A stretch of DNA of 64,000 nucleotides from Sipunculus nudus (GCA_026874595.1 CM049314.1:35197229-35261228); one strand, 5' to 3'; counted from the first letter of the stretch, positions 35,423 through 46,642 are shown. Numbers and translations are program-made. The notes: generated by a model not told the origin, from the sequence alone.

Positions 35423-36070
35423 TTATTTCACCGGTTTTTTTATTATGTATAGAACAGAACTATTTGTGAACCAGTGGACTCCGTTAAGTAAAGTGCTGTT
35501 CTCCTGTAATCTCTGAATGATTGTTGTAACCGTCTTTGTAGGAGCAGTCATTCTGAAGTGAAGGGTGCCGGTAAGGATATCCAAAATCTGGTCACCTTCT
35601 TCCAGCCCCTTAACAACAGTTTCTGAAAATATTTTGAAAAAAATTGTATTTCCTGATATACACCTTTCTTGTGCTCTATGCATGGACAAATTTAGAACCA
35701 TTTGGACCTATCATTTCAGTCAATACAACTATTTTGATATACCATTGGTAAACATGGAAGTAAATAGACAGCTAATTAAAAAAACTATTCATTAACCGCT
35801 GGAAAACAGGAAAGAAGATATTTACCAACATTTGTTAAAACAGGAAGGCAGTATTTCTTGAAAGTAAAACCGAGTTTGGAGCAGTATTTTTCCAGATCAC
35901 ATTCCTGGTCTATCATTGCAGGGGGGCTATCAGGAAAATCTTCCATCAATCGAGCATCATGGCTACCTTCAAAATAGAAAAACACATTGTTCAACAATTG
36001 TTGAAAGAAAATAGTTCACAATCAAAATAAAGGGAATTACAAAGAAGAGCACTGTATTTACCGCCACATC

Positions 36071-36110
<40 letters not shown>

Positions 36111-37263
36111 TATGTATATAAATTTATAGATAAATAAATTTATATTTGGAATCAACATTGACCAAAATTTAAACATATATTAGTCATGAGTTGCACTTTC
36201 CATACACAGAAACATGTAAATTACCTGCAATATTATGCAATGCAAGAAGAACACCTCCAGGTGACAGCAGCTCATAATAATGACAGAGCAGCTTCTCAAC
36301 GCCCGTCACATCATAAAGCGAGTGGATAAAATGTATTAAATGGTAGACACCCACAGCCGGACTTCCTTCTAGGAACTTCTCGTATGTCATTTCTCTCGTC
36401 TGGAACTCCACTTTAGAATACTCAGCCTTAACCGTTACCTTTTGCCTGAAAACGTTGAGTCGGTCAGAATCAATGTCGATTGCGGTGTATTTGATTCTTT
36501 TGAACTCAGGCACGATCTTCTGTAGTATCTTATCGTCCGGTTTTCCTATAGAGAGTCCATCGAAATGTTAGTGTCTTTATGCTTTCTCAACAATAATTGA
36601 TCTCTTAGAGAAATTAGATATATATATCTGTGCGTATTTGTTTACAAGATTTTAAATAAGATATTCTGATATGTTTTCTTTTTATCTTTATCTCAATTTT
36701 TTTTATCTGTATTTGTTTCTATATTTTAATAGAAATATTTTATTTTTATTTTTGTCGATGGTTAAACATATATTTTAAATTATGAAAATTATTTTAAGGT
36801 AATTTGGAAGCTTTACTGGACCTGCAAAGTTGAAAGGTTTTTTCCCATTCTTCATATAAAACTATAAAATATTATTTAGAGATCGTAAGCGTACAGTAGA
36901 ATCATGCCTGACCACCCGTCATGACTAACACAATTATTAGGCACAAATGTTTACTTCTCCGGCCATTCGGCTAAATAGACCGTTTATACGTCTCCGGTTG
37001 TATGCTTAGAAGAGTTTTTTTTAAATATTAATGTCACAAGTACTGAAATACATTCTAATTTACAAGTATTTTTCAATCTTACCTTCCCCTGAACCATTTG
37101 AAATTATATTGATTAAAAGCCCATTAGCGCAGGCATCCTTCGTAATGGGGATGATGTTTTCTGCGAGCCATTCTTGACACACCTTATCCTGCATAGAGTT
37201 TTTAAGGAAGGTTTCTCTGCAGATGTTGTATCGTTCTTTATCTTCTTTCAGGTAACGATACAT
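35423..37263 (-). CDS. Histamine N-methyltransferase-like protein, copy 3 (class I), intact
   Basis: Four exons: 37083-37263, 36225-36545, 35826-35966 and 35423-35622, all GT-AG with phase 1 introns. They sum to 843 nt, or 280 residues, close to the 292 of human HNMT as I recall it. A SAM-dependent methyltransferase of the HNMT family; substrate unproven. Visible motifs: motif I NIISNGSGEG (about residues 52-61), acidic residue after beta-2 in YTAIDIDSD, YHLIHFIHSLYDVTG (128-142), PGGVLLALHN, LGFTFKKYC, LEEGDQILDILTGT, and a C-terminal WFTNSSVLYII. The start at MYRYLKEDKERYN is chosen because homology begins there. An upstream in-frame ATG (37422) would add 53 residues, but that region is broken in all sister copies. 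Expected cytosolic; no signal peptide or membrane segment. Confidence 0.85.
36072..36104. repeat. (TA)n in intron 2 of HNMT-like copy 3
   Basis: Same intron and position as the (TA)n of copy 1, so older than the class I duplication. Confidence 0.85.
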
Positions 37264-37960
37264 CGTCTCTATTATTGATCTGTGATGGGTATGTGATGAT
37301 CTAATACGCGGGTACAATGCTGTTGTATCGGGGAGCAGTCTGGCAATATTTGGCCGTTTGGCCTTATTGAACTTGCAAATAAAATCGTTTAAATATGCGT
37401 GAAATCCTTGGTTCATTGTCATCAAGGCGACGCTTTGAAAAAATTGAGCTTGTATTTATGCAGTAAAATAAATGGTTTAGTGGTATTTTATGTTTAAATT
37501 ATTTAAATCATCCATGTTAATGAGTCAATTGTCAGTAAAATGACCGGCTCGCAGGATCTATCGATTTTGTATGCTCATACCTGACTGTATGCGGCATTCA
37601 TGATGTAGGTATTCATGATGTGAGAGCGTAACGCGGGCAGAGAACGGACCCGCTAGGGCTTGTCTATATTTAAAGGATTCATTTGGATCACTTCCTAAAT
37701 CATCGTGAACGTCAGCCCTCTCAGAAAAATCAGAAAATATACTTCATTATTAATCACTGTAATGTCCCATGTTGCAATTGTTATTTCTTAAAGTCAAGTT
37801 TCACGCCGTGTTGTTTTTATTCAGATAAATAAAATTAAAACAACAATGTTCATACATTTTTTAAAATACTAATAGAATGAGAATGAGTATTTCCAAGCTT
37901 GTACACCAAGTGTCGTTGAGAGCAAATCCCGATTACTACAAAAATGTGTTAAAGGGATAA
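37264..37960. other. 5' flank of HNMT-like copy 3
   Basis: Probable promoter and 5' UTR side of the intact class I gene. 37264-37430 is homologous to the upstream text of the other copies, and the equivalent in copies 1, 2, 4 and 6 carries stops. This supports its being untranslated. No clear TATA box was assigned. GATGTAGGTATTCATGATG-type short repeats lie near 37600. Confidence 0.4.
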
Positions 37961-37964
37961 ACAC

Positions 37965-38520
37965 GGGATGATCGTGCGGGATGGTCGTATTAACGGGATT
38001 GTCGTGTTATTGGGGTGGTTGTGTTAACAGATTGCTCGTGTAAGTGATGTGGTCATGTTTACGGGATGGTTATGTTAACGGTGTAGTGGTGTTCACCAGA
38101 TGGTCATGTTAGCGGAATCATCGTGTTACCGGGAATTCCGTGTTGCCTTGGAAGACGTGTTACGGGGTGGTTGCATAGGTACTTGTCGGGTGGTTATGTA
38201 AATGTGGTTGTAACGTCACGCGAGTGATCATTATAGCTGAATTAACGGGAGGGTGGTTATGTCGGGGTAATCGTGTTCTTGGTTGTTCGAATTACTGTCG
38301 TTGTGTGTTACCGGGCTAGTGGTGTACAAAACATGTATATTATGAATTAAATGTTCGGAAGTAGTGTAACAGGGGTGGTTGTATATTCACTAGTCGGGTG
38401 GTTATGTTATCGTGGTGGTTGCGTTACGGAAGTGATCATGTGATCAGGGTCGTTCTGTTATCGGGATGGCGGAGATGTCGAGATGGTCGTGTTATTTGTT
38501 ATATTTCGTATTACTTATGT
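37965..38520 (-). repeat. 17-bp minisatellite, inverted counterpart
   Basis: GTGTTAACGGGATGGTC-type units, the reverse complement of the array at 4060-5530. It is shorter and more diverged. Confidence 0.75.
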
Positions 38521-38970
38521 GTGTTAACTGAATAAAACTATTTAAAAAAATCTACTATGGTTTACGAACCTGCTGATATTTTTAAGGAAATATAGAATAC
38601 GTACATATTAAGAATGACACCTATTACAAGTCAAAAAAGTCAAGTGACGAACTTTGCGCTGCCGACACAGCGGTCTTACCTGCAGAATTTCCCACACTCA
38701 ACATGTCCAAGTGCAAATGTAAAATGTACCCCTATTTCCTAACAATTCTTACTGAGGTTGAACAGTACTGAAATTTAGCTCTCGGTACATAATATGGTTT
38801 GCAGTCGTACGAATATACTAACAGATATAAGAATTCATTTGTTATTACTGTCAACTAGAAACTTACCTTGATATTATGACCGTTTCCAAAGTATTGTGTC
38901 TTTGCCAATAGGCTTTTCCACCTCACTGGCGATATCAGTTGGCCATGATTGACACAAAATGTTTGGATGG
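38520..38970 (-). repeat. Composite dispersed segment B flank
   Basis: Homologous to 3590-4030 on the opposite strand, including the region of the candidate exon at 38867-38982. Confidence 0.6.
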
Positions 38971-38982
38971 CTTTTTTTGTAC
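38867..38982 (-). CDS. Candidate orphan exon, unknown protein
   Basis: On the minus strand a 116-nt stretch lies between acceptor CCTTTCAG and a strong donor AAG|GTAAGT. One frame is open throughout and reads TKKAIQTFCVNHGQLISPV, then RWKSLLAKTQYFGNGHNIK. No family is recognised. The homologous text at 3600-3690 has lost the donor and is diverged. It may be one exon of a gene carried by the composite repeat, or chance. Confidence 0.25.
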
Positions 38983-38984
38983 CT

Positions 38985-39310
38985 GAAAGGATTGGATTTT
39001 AACATTTAATATGATATCAAAGTTATGAAAGCCATACCAGTTTCAATGGCGAGGTTCCTGCCCGATTCTTTGGCATTTTAACTGAAGCCACCATACCTGA
39101 TAGACCTTACTGGTACCGCGATCGTGACGCGAAGTGCGCAAGCTCGTGGGACTGGTCTATTAAACGGAGTTGCAGCTGGCCTACACGTCTTGAATATCTG
39201 TATTTAGAAAAAAAAGGTCTACTTCATACATGTTTATCCGTCTCTAAAAAATCCTATTTTCACAGTTGACACATCAGCTATTTGTTTTTTTTATTAATTT
39301 GAAACAACAA
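38985..39310. repeat. Class I 5'-flank duplicate of 20150-20400
   Basis: Same order of phrases as 20150-20400, with a local expansion at 39062-39140. Confidence 0.6.
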
Positions 39311-39319
39311 GAACAACAA

Positions 39320-39320
39320 C

Positions 39321-39362
<42 letters not shown>

Positions 39363-39565
39363 CATAAATAATAAAAATAAAAAAAATTATTATAATAAAA
39401 ATAAAAATAATATTAAGATATTCCTTTATTTGGTTAATAATGTACCCGTGGGCAAATATGTAAGCTAAAACACAGCAGATAAACCTTCCGGACAGAAGAA
39501 TTCCTGCAGAAAGAAATTTGACCAATTGAGTTGGAGCGTATGAATAACACCACAAAAGAACCCGC
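39320..39565 (-). repeat. (AAT)n-tailed dispersed repeat, copy e
   Basis: (AAT)n at 39322-39363 and AT-rich spacer, then GAATTCCTGCAGAAAG and TTTGACCAATTGAGT. Collinear with 20620-20935, confirming that the 5' flanks of copies 1 and 3 are duplicates. Confidence 0.6.
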
Positions 39566-39569
39566 TGGC

Positions 39570-40560
39570 TATCCTGGCTGTCATATTCAGAAGTACGTTA
39601 CTGCGTCACATATCCAAAACAGGCCCGTCCGATTTCTCTGCGAGCTGAAAAGGGCATTTTCGCCAGGAATACGGCCGGTGTTTGCTGGATCACTGCGGAC
39701 TCCGCCGCGATTTTTAGGGGTCGGCCGACGATCGCAGGGCACCGAAACCTGTTCTTAAATCAGTGATTTTCCAATGGCGATTTTTGAGGTCGCAGAGCTC
39801 GAAAACAGGTCCCCCGTAGATCGCTCGGGCAGCGGCCAACATGCGATCGATATTCGGGCAGCAATCCGTCGATTTTAGACCAATGTTTGCTCTAAAAATC
39901 GGACGGAGGTCGAGAGAGCTGCATGGCTGCCGCAGGGGCTCTATACGATACTCGAACGACTTGTACATAGTCGATCGTGCTGCGATCGCGCTCCGTGCAG
40001 GTGTAGGACCGCCGTTGGGCGGCTACTTCGGCTTCCGGCCGGGTTCCTCCCGTCAACTCAGTTTCCTGTTCATGCTCTGATGAAGCGTATTTAGGCTCTG
40101 TTGCCAGCTTCTTCATAAATACGGGTTTCTTTGCTCCCTTGGTCTTCTTTGGTGGCATCTTAGATTGCCCGAATTACGTAGTAGCTGTGCAATGTTTTTC
40201 ACTCTGTCAGACTTAAGAAATATGATGTGATAAACTTTTTACATGTCATTCATATACTCGAGGCGCGGACGTCGGACGATGTCAGGCAGGACGTCGGTCG
40301 GAGACCGCCCGGGCGTCGCCCGGGTGTCTGGCGGGCATTGACAGACACAATGACCATCGCCCGACTACCCTTTTTTACTGTCGGCCGCCGGGAGATTTTT
40401 GATCACCATTGTTCAATGGGCACCGCCGTTCCCGTCCGATGTGACACGTTTGATTTTAAGCGTAAAATACGCTCGACTTCCTGGCGGGCTTGGAATTCGG
40501 CGACTTTCTGGCAATCCACAAATTCGGCCGGAGGCCGTTGAATATGTAAATCAGGCTTTA
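39570..40560 (-). other. GC- and CpG-rich block with a short basic reading frame
   Basis: This ~1-kb block is strikingly richer in G, C and CpG than anything else in the window. On the minus strand an 88-residue frame from 40158 starts MPPKKTKGAKKPVFMKKLA and has an adequate start context. It ends after about 88 codons; an overlapping frame (39714-39968) is also open. Neither is recognised. It could be the 5' end (UTR plus first ORF) of a recently inserted transposon in minus orientation, or a CpG-island-like promoter. It lies directly after the (ATT)n-family repeat. Confidence 0.4.
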
Positions 40561-40599
40561 GACACGGCGACACTGAGGTGGTATGAAATTGTGATTTGT

Positions 40600-41300
40600 A
40601 TATCTTAAAGAGGGAAATATTATGTTGATATTTATTGTCTTCTGATAGACGGTACTTAGATACTAATTTTCACTGAATTTATAAATTAAAAAATAAATGT
40701 GTTTATATGCAGATACAGACAGAAAATTCAGTCTTTAAATAAACATTTTACATATAAATAAAACAAGTTTATCTCCTAAGTTATCAAGTTTATTATCAAG
40801 ACTAATTATAGAAATTTTCATGGGAGAAAACGTGTTTAAGCATGCTGATATATTTATTATTTTTGCATTATACATGTACTTACTACGCTTACAATATACT
40901 GTTTAGTTCCACACTTTGGAATACAGCTCTGCAGCTCTATATTACAAACCCGATTTTGCTGCATCAATATCGCATGCGCATGCGTATTACTGGAACCACA
41001 CGCTTCCGTTTTCTAGCTGCATTACTTACTAAATGTGCATATTTAATGCTAACTTGATATTGTTAATTTTATTATGAATTTCCCCGTCCGCTACCATGCA
41101 TATAAGATTTCAATCGCTACCGTGATCCATCTAAACGTTCTGCATTTGCATACGTATATTCTCATATGTACAGCATGCATATATGGAATCACTCCAAGAG
41201 AATATTAGTGCGGTTCATAGCTGCATACGCATACATAACGCATACGTACTGCATATGCACATATGGTAAAGCCGCCCTACAGGTGCTTACAATATCCTTG
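40600..41300. other. No recognisable gene
   Basis: AT-rich spacer. 40970-41280 is unusually dense in GCATAYG and GCATGC palindromic hexamers. Confidence 0.4.
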
Positions 41301-41309
41301 TAGAAACAT

Positions 41310-41382
41310 TATGTAAGCACAAATATCTTTTTGACCACAATGTGTGTTTACCTTGTTGGAAAAATCATGTAGAATTCATTTA

Positions 41383-41418
<36 letters not shown>

Positions 41419-41680
41419 TATAAATGTATTATCTTGCGATATGGAAGTCGTCGAGTATTCGAACTGGTATCAGGTTCACTATGCCTCTATGCCATAGGAC
41501 TATATTTCTACACGTAGGTCACTAAGACCGTGATGTGGTCAGCTGGTCATGACGGATACTGGTGTACCAGGGTCGACATTGAGATTCTATCACTGCGCCT
41601 GCCAGTACGGGCAAGACTGCCGTATGGCCTCGGCAATGTTAAACTCGTTAAACTTGATCTGAACGGTGAGTATTGACACA
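41310..41680 (-). repeat. Dispersed block, copy 3 (CRE deleted)
   Basis: Homologous to 31060-31430, with an (AT)n insertion at 41387-41414 and a short deletion that removes TGACGTCA (reads GGTCATGACGGATAC near 41550). Confidence 0.5.
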
Positions 41681-41735
41681 GGTAAGAGGTAAGGTTTTGC
41701 AGTATGGTAGACAGGGCGTTGAGTCCCCTAATCCC

Positions 41736-41738
<3 letters not shown>

Positions 41739-41800
<62 letters not shown>

Positions 41801-41824
41801 CATGATATTCTGTGTTAGGTCTTT

Positions 41825-41864
<40 letters not shown>
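41739..41864. repeat. Two (AT)n tracts
   Basis: AT runs at 41739-41797 and 41829-41863. Ile-Tyr frames on both strands are artefacts. Confidence 0.9.
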
Positions 41865-41865
<1 letters not shown>

Positions 41866-42004
41866 TTTTTAAAAAAATATATTTCGATGGAAGAAACCGC
41901 TCCCATTTTAAAGGCAAACTTAACTACGTGAATGTACATCTGCAGAATTCCATTCCAGTTTCAGACTACGTGACATGGTAGTATCACATGATGCTGTTAT
42001 TTTA

Positions 42005-42190
42005 TATCCTGGCGTTAGTTTTGCACCAGCGGGCCCTGGGTGGGTAATCTCCCCATTGTGTGCAGAGAGGTCACCCTAAGTTTAAGAAAATCTTTAGAAA
42101 ATCTTGCCGCCTCGGATGAGATTCGAACTCTTGATCTACCGGCTTTGAGTCCTGTGCTCTATCCCAGTGCCACAGATGTCGGTTTTGATA
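42005..42190 (-). repeat. tRNA-like SINE segment, copy 4 (internally deleted)
   Basis: The A-box-like GGCACTGGGATAGAGC and B-box-like AGAGTTCGAATCTCA are on the minus strand at 42110-42178. The body is shortened between GGGTAATC and TGTGTGCAGAGAGG. Confidence 0.55.
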
Positions 42191-42194
42191 AATT

Positions 42195-43145
42195 AATATT
42201 ATTATATGTGTCTGTGTTCCCACCGCTAACCTCTTCATTATATTTTTTTACCTGACAGACTGTGATTGGTCGTCATTATACGAACACAGGACCGAAGGGG
42301 AAACCGCTCACACAGCACTTGACACAATAGATTCCCTTCACAGAAGATCTCAGTTTAAATGCCAGCCCCGAGACTTCCCTTGCGCATTTCAAACGTTTAT
42401 GTGTACTCATCGTTCTTTTTAATTTTGAAAGATGCGCTTTGAATTAGCTGTTTTTCAATGTAGTAACCTATTGGTCCTGCAGGAATAACAATACAAAATC
42501 TGTAATCTGGTCATATACTTTTATAAAAAAAAAGAATATGGGTGATCACGCACATCGGAGCGTCCCATTGTGATTGTGTATGGCAAATTGGAATAAGTTG
42601 GCGAGATGTTATGTTTTAACCTTGGTTGCTTTGTCTGACTTTACTAAAAAATGTGAAGGTATTTTAACGGAATTCCGTGGTGTGTTATATTTTTGAGGTA
42701 TTCTGACTCAAAATAACATGTTTTTCTTTATTTAACGAAATCTTTACCTCTGAAATGGGACAATATTTTATCCCTGCCAAGTAACAGTTCCATTCAAAGG
42801 AATGAGGGGACCGCCTTTGATCTAGAGAACACTTGTGATTTCACTTAGCATTTTATGAAGATTAATACAATTTTCTCTATATGGCACAGTCTGTCAAAAA
42901 TAACGGCGTAGGTGTATATGCCGTTCCAACATATTCAAGTCAATACATCGATTTTGATATAACATTATTTTTTAAAAATTTATACGTGATTTTTATGTGT
43001 ATTTTTTCTTTATAGTCTGATTGGAAATGTATTTTGCTTCAAAGGTATTAATAGAAATAAAAAAAAATATTAGAACTGCTTTCTGTGCTGGTTAGTTTTT
43101 GAAAGATTACACAATGAAAGATAACACATATACAAGATAAATTTT
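42195..43145. repeat. 3'-flank duplicon block, unit 4 (internally deleted)
   Basis: Same landmarks as 21960-24180. The block jumps from GGTGTATATG near 42915 directly to CCGTTCCAACATATTCAAG. About 1 kb of the copy-2-type block is missing. Confidence 0.65.
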
Positions 43146-43148
43146 TTT

Positions 43149-44965
43149 TTAATTCACCGGTTTCTTGATTATGTATAGAATGGAAGTATTTGTAAACCAG
43201 TGAATTCCGTTATGTAGAGTTCTGTTTTTCTCTAATCTCTGAATGATTGTTGTCACCGTCTCTCGAGGAGCAATCATTCTGAAGTGCGGGGTGCCGGTCA
43301 GATAATCCAAAATCTTGTCACCTTCTTCAAGTCCCATGAAAACAGTTTCTGAAAATATTCTGGTAAAATATTTGTGTTTCCTGGTATTCAACTTTCTTGT
43401 GATGTATGGGACAACCAGTTTAGAACAAATTGGACCTACCATTTCAGTGAATATAACAACTTCAGTGTTTCTGGATATACGATGGGTAAACATGAAAGCC
43501 AATTGGCAGATAATTGATAAAAAATCTCTATATTAACCATAGGAAAAAAGGAAAGAAGATATTTACCAACATTTATAAAAGTAGAAATGCAGTGTTTCTG
43601 AAAAGTAAATCCCAGTTTGAAGCAGTACTTTTCCAAATCACATTCCTGTTCAATTACTGCACGGGGGATTCCAGGAAAATCTTCCATCAATCGAGCGTCA
43701 GGGCTACCTTCAAAATAGAAAAAAAACAAGTTCAGGAATTAGTGTAAAAAATTCGTTCACGATCACGACAAGCCCAAATTATAGAATATAATACATCCAT
43801 GCATTTACCCACTCCTTGTTTGTATATAAATTTGCATATTTGCGTAGATTTTCTGATTTTTGTGAGTCTGACAGTTCGTATTTATAACCAACATTGAAAA
43901 AATTTAAATTTATGTTGGTCATACTTCTCATTTCTATCTACTCGTTGTGTTCAAAACCAAGAAAGATGCACATGGCTGGAAAGTAAATTACCCGTAATAT
44001 TATGCAATGCAAGAAGAACACCTCCAGGTGCCAAGAGCTCATAATATTGACAGAGAATCTTCTCAACGCCCGTCACACCGTAGAGCGAGTGGATAAAATG
44101 TATAAAATGGTAGACTCCCACAGGCGGACCTTCTTCTAGGAACTTCTCGTATGACATTTCTCTCATCTGGAACTCAACTTTCGAGTATTCATCTTTACAC
44201 AATACACTTTGTTTGAAAACATTGAAACCATCAGAATCACGATCGACTACCGTGTATTTAATTCTTTTGAACTCAGGGACAATCTTCTGTAGTATCTTAT
44301 CGTCTTGTTTTCCTAAAAAGAGTCCACTGAACGTTGATTTCCTTATGCTTCATCAAAGTTGATTGATCCCTTTGACAAATTGAATACGTGTACCTCTTTC
44401 TTTACTTGATTTTAAATGAGACATTTTAATAAATTTTTAAAACTTTGTTTTCCCTCGATTTTCATAAATTTTTTTCTATTACATTTTAAATATTTTTTTA
44501 ATTATTTTTTAGTAATTAGCAATTATCGAATTTGATAATATTTATTCAAAGATTATTAATTGTGAAGCTTTGTGGGACCTACCCAGGAGAAAAGGGTTTC
44601 TCCATTCTTCAATAATATGTCATAAAGTATTATTTAGAGATCGGAACCATTCATACTTTAGAACGGCCATCCGGCTAATAAGACCATTTACACGTCTCAG
44701 AGGTTTTAATCTCAGTTGAGGTTTTACATTTTTTATACAAACGTCTTTATTATTGAAATAAATTCCAACAGTATACGAGCTTACCTTCCCCCGAGCCATT
44801 TGAAATTATATTTATTAAATGCCCATCGGCGCAGGCATCCTTTGCAATAAGCATGATATTTTCTGAGAGCCATTCGTGAAAAACCAGATGGTCTTTAGAG
44901 TTAGTCAGGTAGGTTTCACTGCAAATTCTGTATCGTTCGTTGTCTTCACTCAGATCCCGATACAT
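43149..44965 (-). CDS. Histamine N-methyltransferase-like protein, copy 4 (class II), intact
   Basis: Exons 44785-44965, 43992-44312, 43567-43707 and 43149-43348 give 843 nt, 280 residues, the same structure as copy 3. Splice sites: donor GGAAG|GTAAGC, acceptor TTTTTAG, donor ACGG|GTAATT, acceptor TTTGAAG, donor GTTG|GTAAAT, acceptor TTTTCAG. The protein starts MYRDLSEDNERYRICSETY. It has NIISNGSGEG, VVDRDSDGFNVF, YHFIHFIHSLYGVTG, APGGVLLALHN, LEEGDKILDYLTGTPHF and WFTNTSILYII. The text upstream of this ATG is frameshifted and lacks the ATG of copy 3, which supports the MYRxL start. Class II differs from class I in many conserved positions, so it is a distinct paralogue. Confidence 0.82.
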
Positions 44966-44999
44966 TGTGTCCGTTATTGATCTGTGATGAGAATGAGAT

Positions 45000-45740
45000 G
45001 GTCTTAATAATGCACGGGTATAATGCAGTTTATGCGGGGTACAGTCTGGCAATTTTTTGGACTTTGGACATATTAAACTTGCAAATATAGTCTGTTAAAC
45101 ATGCGTAAAACCCAGAGTTGTTTATCAGAGCGATGCTTTGAACAGCTTCAGTTTTCTAAGAATAAAAGTATAAATGCGTAGACATAATTTTTGATTGTAG
45201 TGCGTTAAGTTAAACATGTTTTTGAGTCGTTATGTCAGTATAGTGACCGGCTTCAAAGATAATCCATTCATGCATGCTCATACCAGACTGTATGTATGCG
45301 GCACAGGTATTCATGATGTAAGAGTTAGCTCAGGCAAAGATTAGGGAAGCTAGGGCTAGACCATATTGAAAAAAAAATCATTTTGACCACTCCCAATCAT
45401 GTTGTCGGAAGTATACGGTCACCCTTTCGGAATATTTGGTCGATAAACTTAATTATTCATCACGGTACATGAATAAAAATATTTTCTGATGCACTCATAT
45501 GTCATTTGAACGGATTGTTTTACTATATCAAACTGGTTGATGATTTAAAAAATTATCAGATTAATTATGATGATTATTCATGAATATATATTATAGAGAA
45601 GTGTGTTTTCCCATTGAGTATTGCATAATTTATACAAATTAGATTGACAAACCTGCTGAAAAAATTATATAATTGTATTAAGTAAATATATGTTAACCTT
45701 TAAAGTACATCTGTCAAATGACCAAATTATCTATTAATTT
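45000..45740. other. 5' flank of HNMT-like copy 4
   Basis: 45060-45330 is homologous to 25890-26170. After about 45340 the homology to the other class II units is lost and nothing is recognised. The 35-bp minisatellite of the other two class II flanks is absent. Confidence 0.45.
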
Positions 45741-45744
45741 TCAT

Positions 45745-46110
45745 TACACAAATAACATTTTGACCAAATTGTGGGTTTACCTTGTTGGATAAATCATGTA
45801 GAATTCATATATTATCTCACAATGGAAAAGTGGTCGGGTATTCGAACTAGTTTAAGTTTCACTATGTCCCTGTGCCAAAGGCCTATATTTCTACACGTAG
45901 GTCACTGAGACCGTGGTGTGGTCATGTTGTCATCATGACGTCACCGCCGATGTCCCCGGATACCGGTGTATCAGGGTCGACATTGAGATTTTATCACTGA
46001 GCCTGCCAGTACGGACAAGACTGCCGTACGGTCTTAGGAATGTGAAACTGTTTGAACTTGATCTGAGCGGTGAGCGTTAACATACCATCATTATGTTATA
46101 TTTCACATAT
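45745..46110 (-). repeat. Dispersed block with TGACGTCA, copy 4
   Basis: Fourth copy of the 31060-31430 block. CRE octamer at 45936-45943. Followed by the same ATATTATATTATACAG text as 31485. Confidence 0.5.
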
Positions 46111-46339
46111 TCTGATAGATACAAACACACAATAGCGGTATTAGGTCTTGTTACATACTCTCTTTAAAATATTATATTATACAGTTACATTATTATTTAA
46201 CATATTGATTCCGTTCAGAAAACCGCCTCCATTTTTTTTTAATAACGACTTCACTAGGTATTTGTACATCTGCAAAATCCAATTCCGGTTTTGGACTGCG
46301 TGACATGGCGGTAGCACACGCTTGCTGTCATTTTATATC

Positions 46340-46615
46340 CTGGCTTTAACCAGGCCGGTGACTACTGCAGCTTTGGGCCCTTGGTGGATATTCGTCCCAT
46401 TTGCTATGTCTTACAACCGAGAAACTCCAAATACACGCTCGTTTGTGCGTGAAAAATTTGCCGTAAGGGACGGCCTTCCAAATAATCCTACAGAGCGCTC
46501 ACGCTGGGTAGGGGCTGACCGTTAAATTGGTCAGCCTCGGGTGAGATTCGAACTCACGACGTCCCAGCTTCGAGTCCTGTGCCCTACCCCTGAGCAACAG
46601 TTGTCGGTTTAGATA
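46340..46615 (-). repeat. tRNA-like SINE segment, copy 5
   Basis: Collinear with 31650-31930: CTGGCTTTAACCAGG, CTTGGTGGATATTCGTCCC, and a tRNA-like region with GAGTTCGAATCTC (minus strand) at 46540-46605. Confidence 0.55.
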
Positions 46616-46642
46616 CAATAATGTTTGTTTCTGTGTCTGTGT

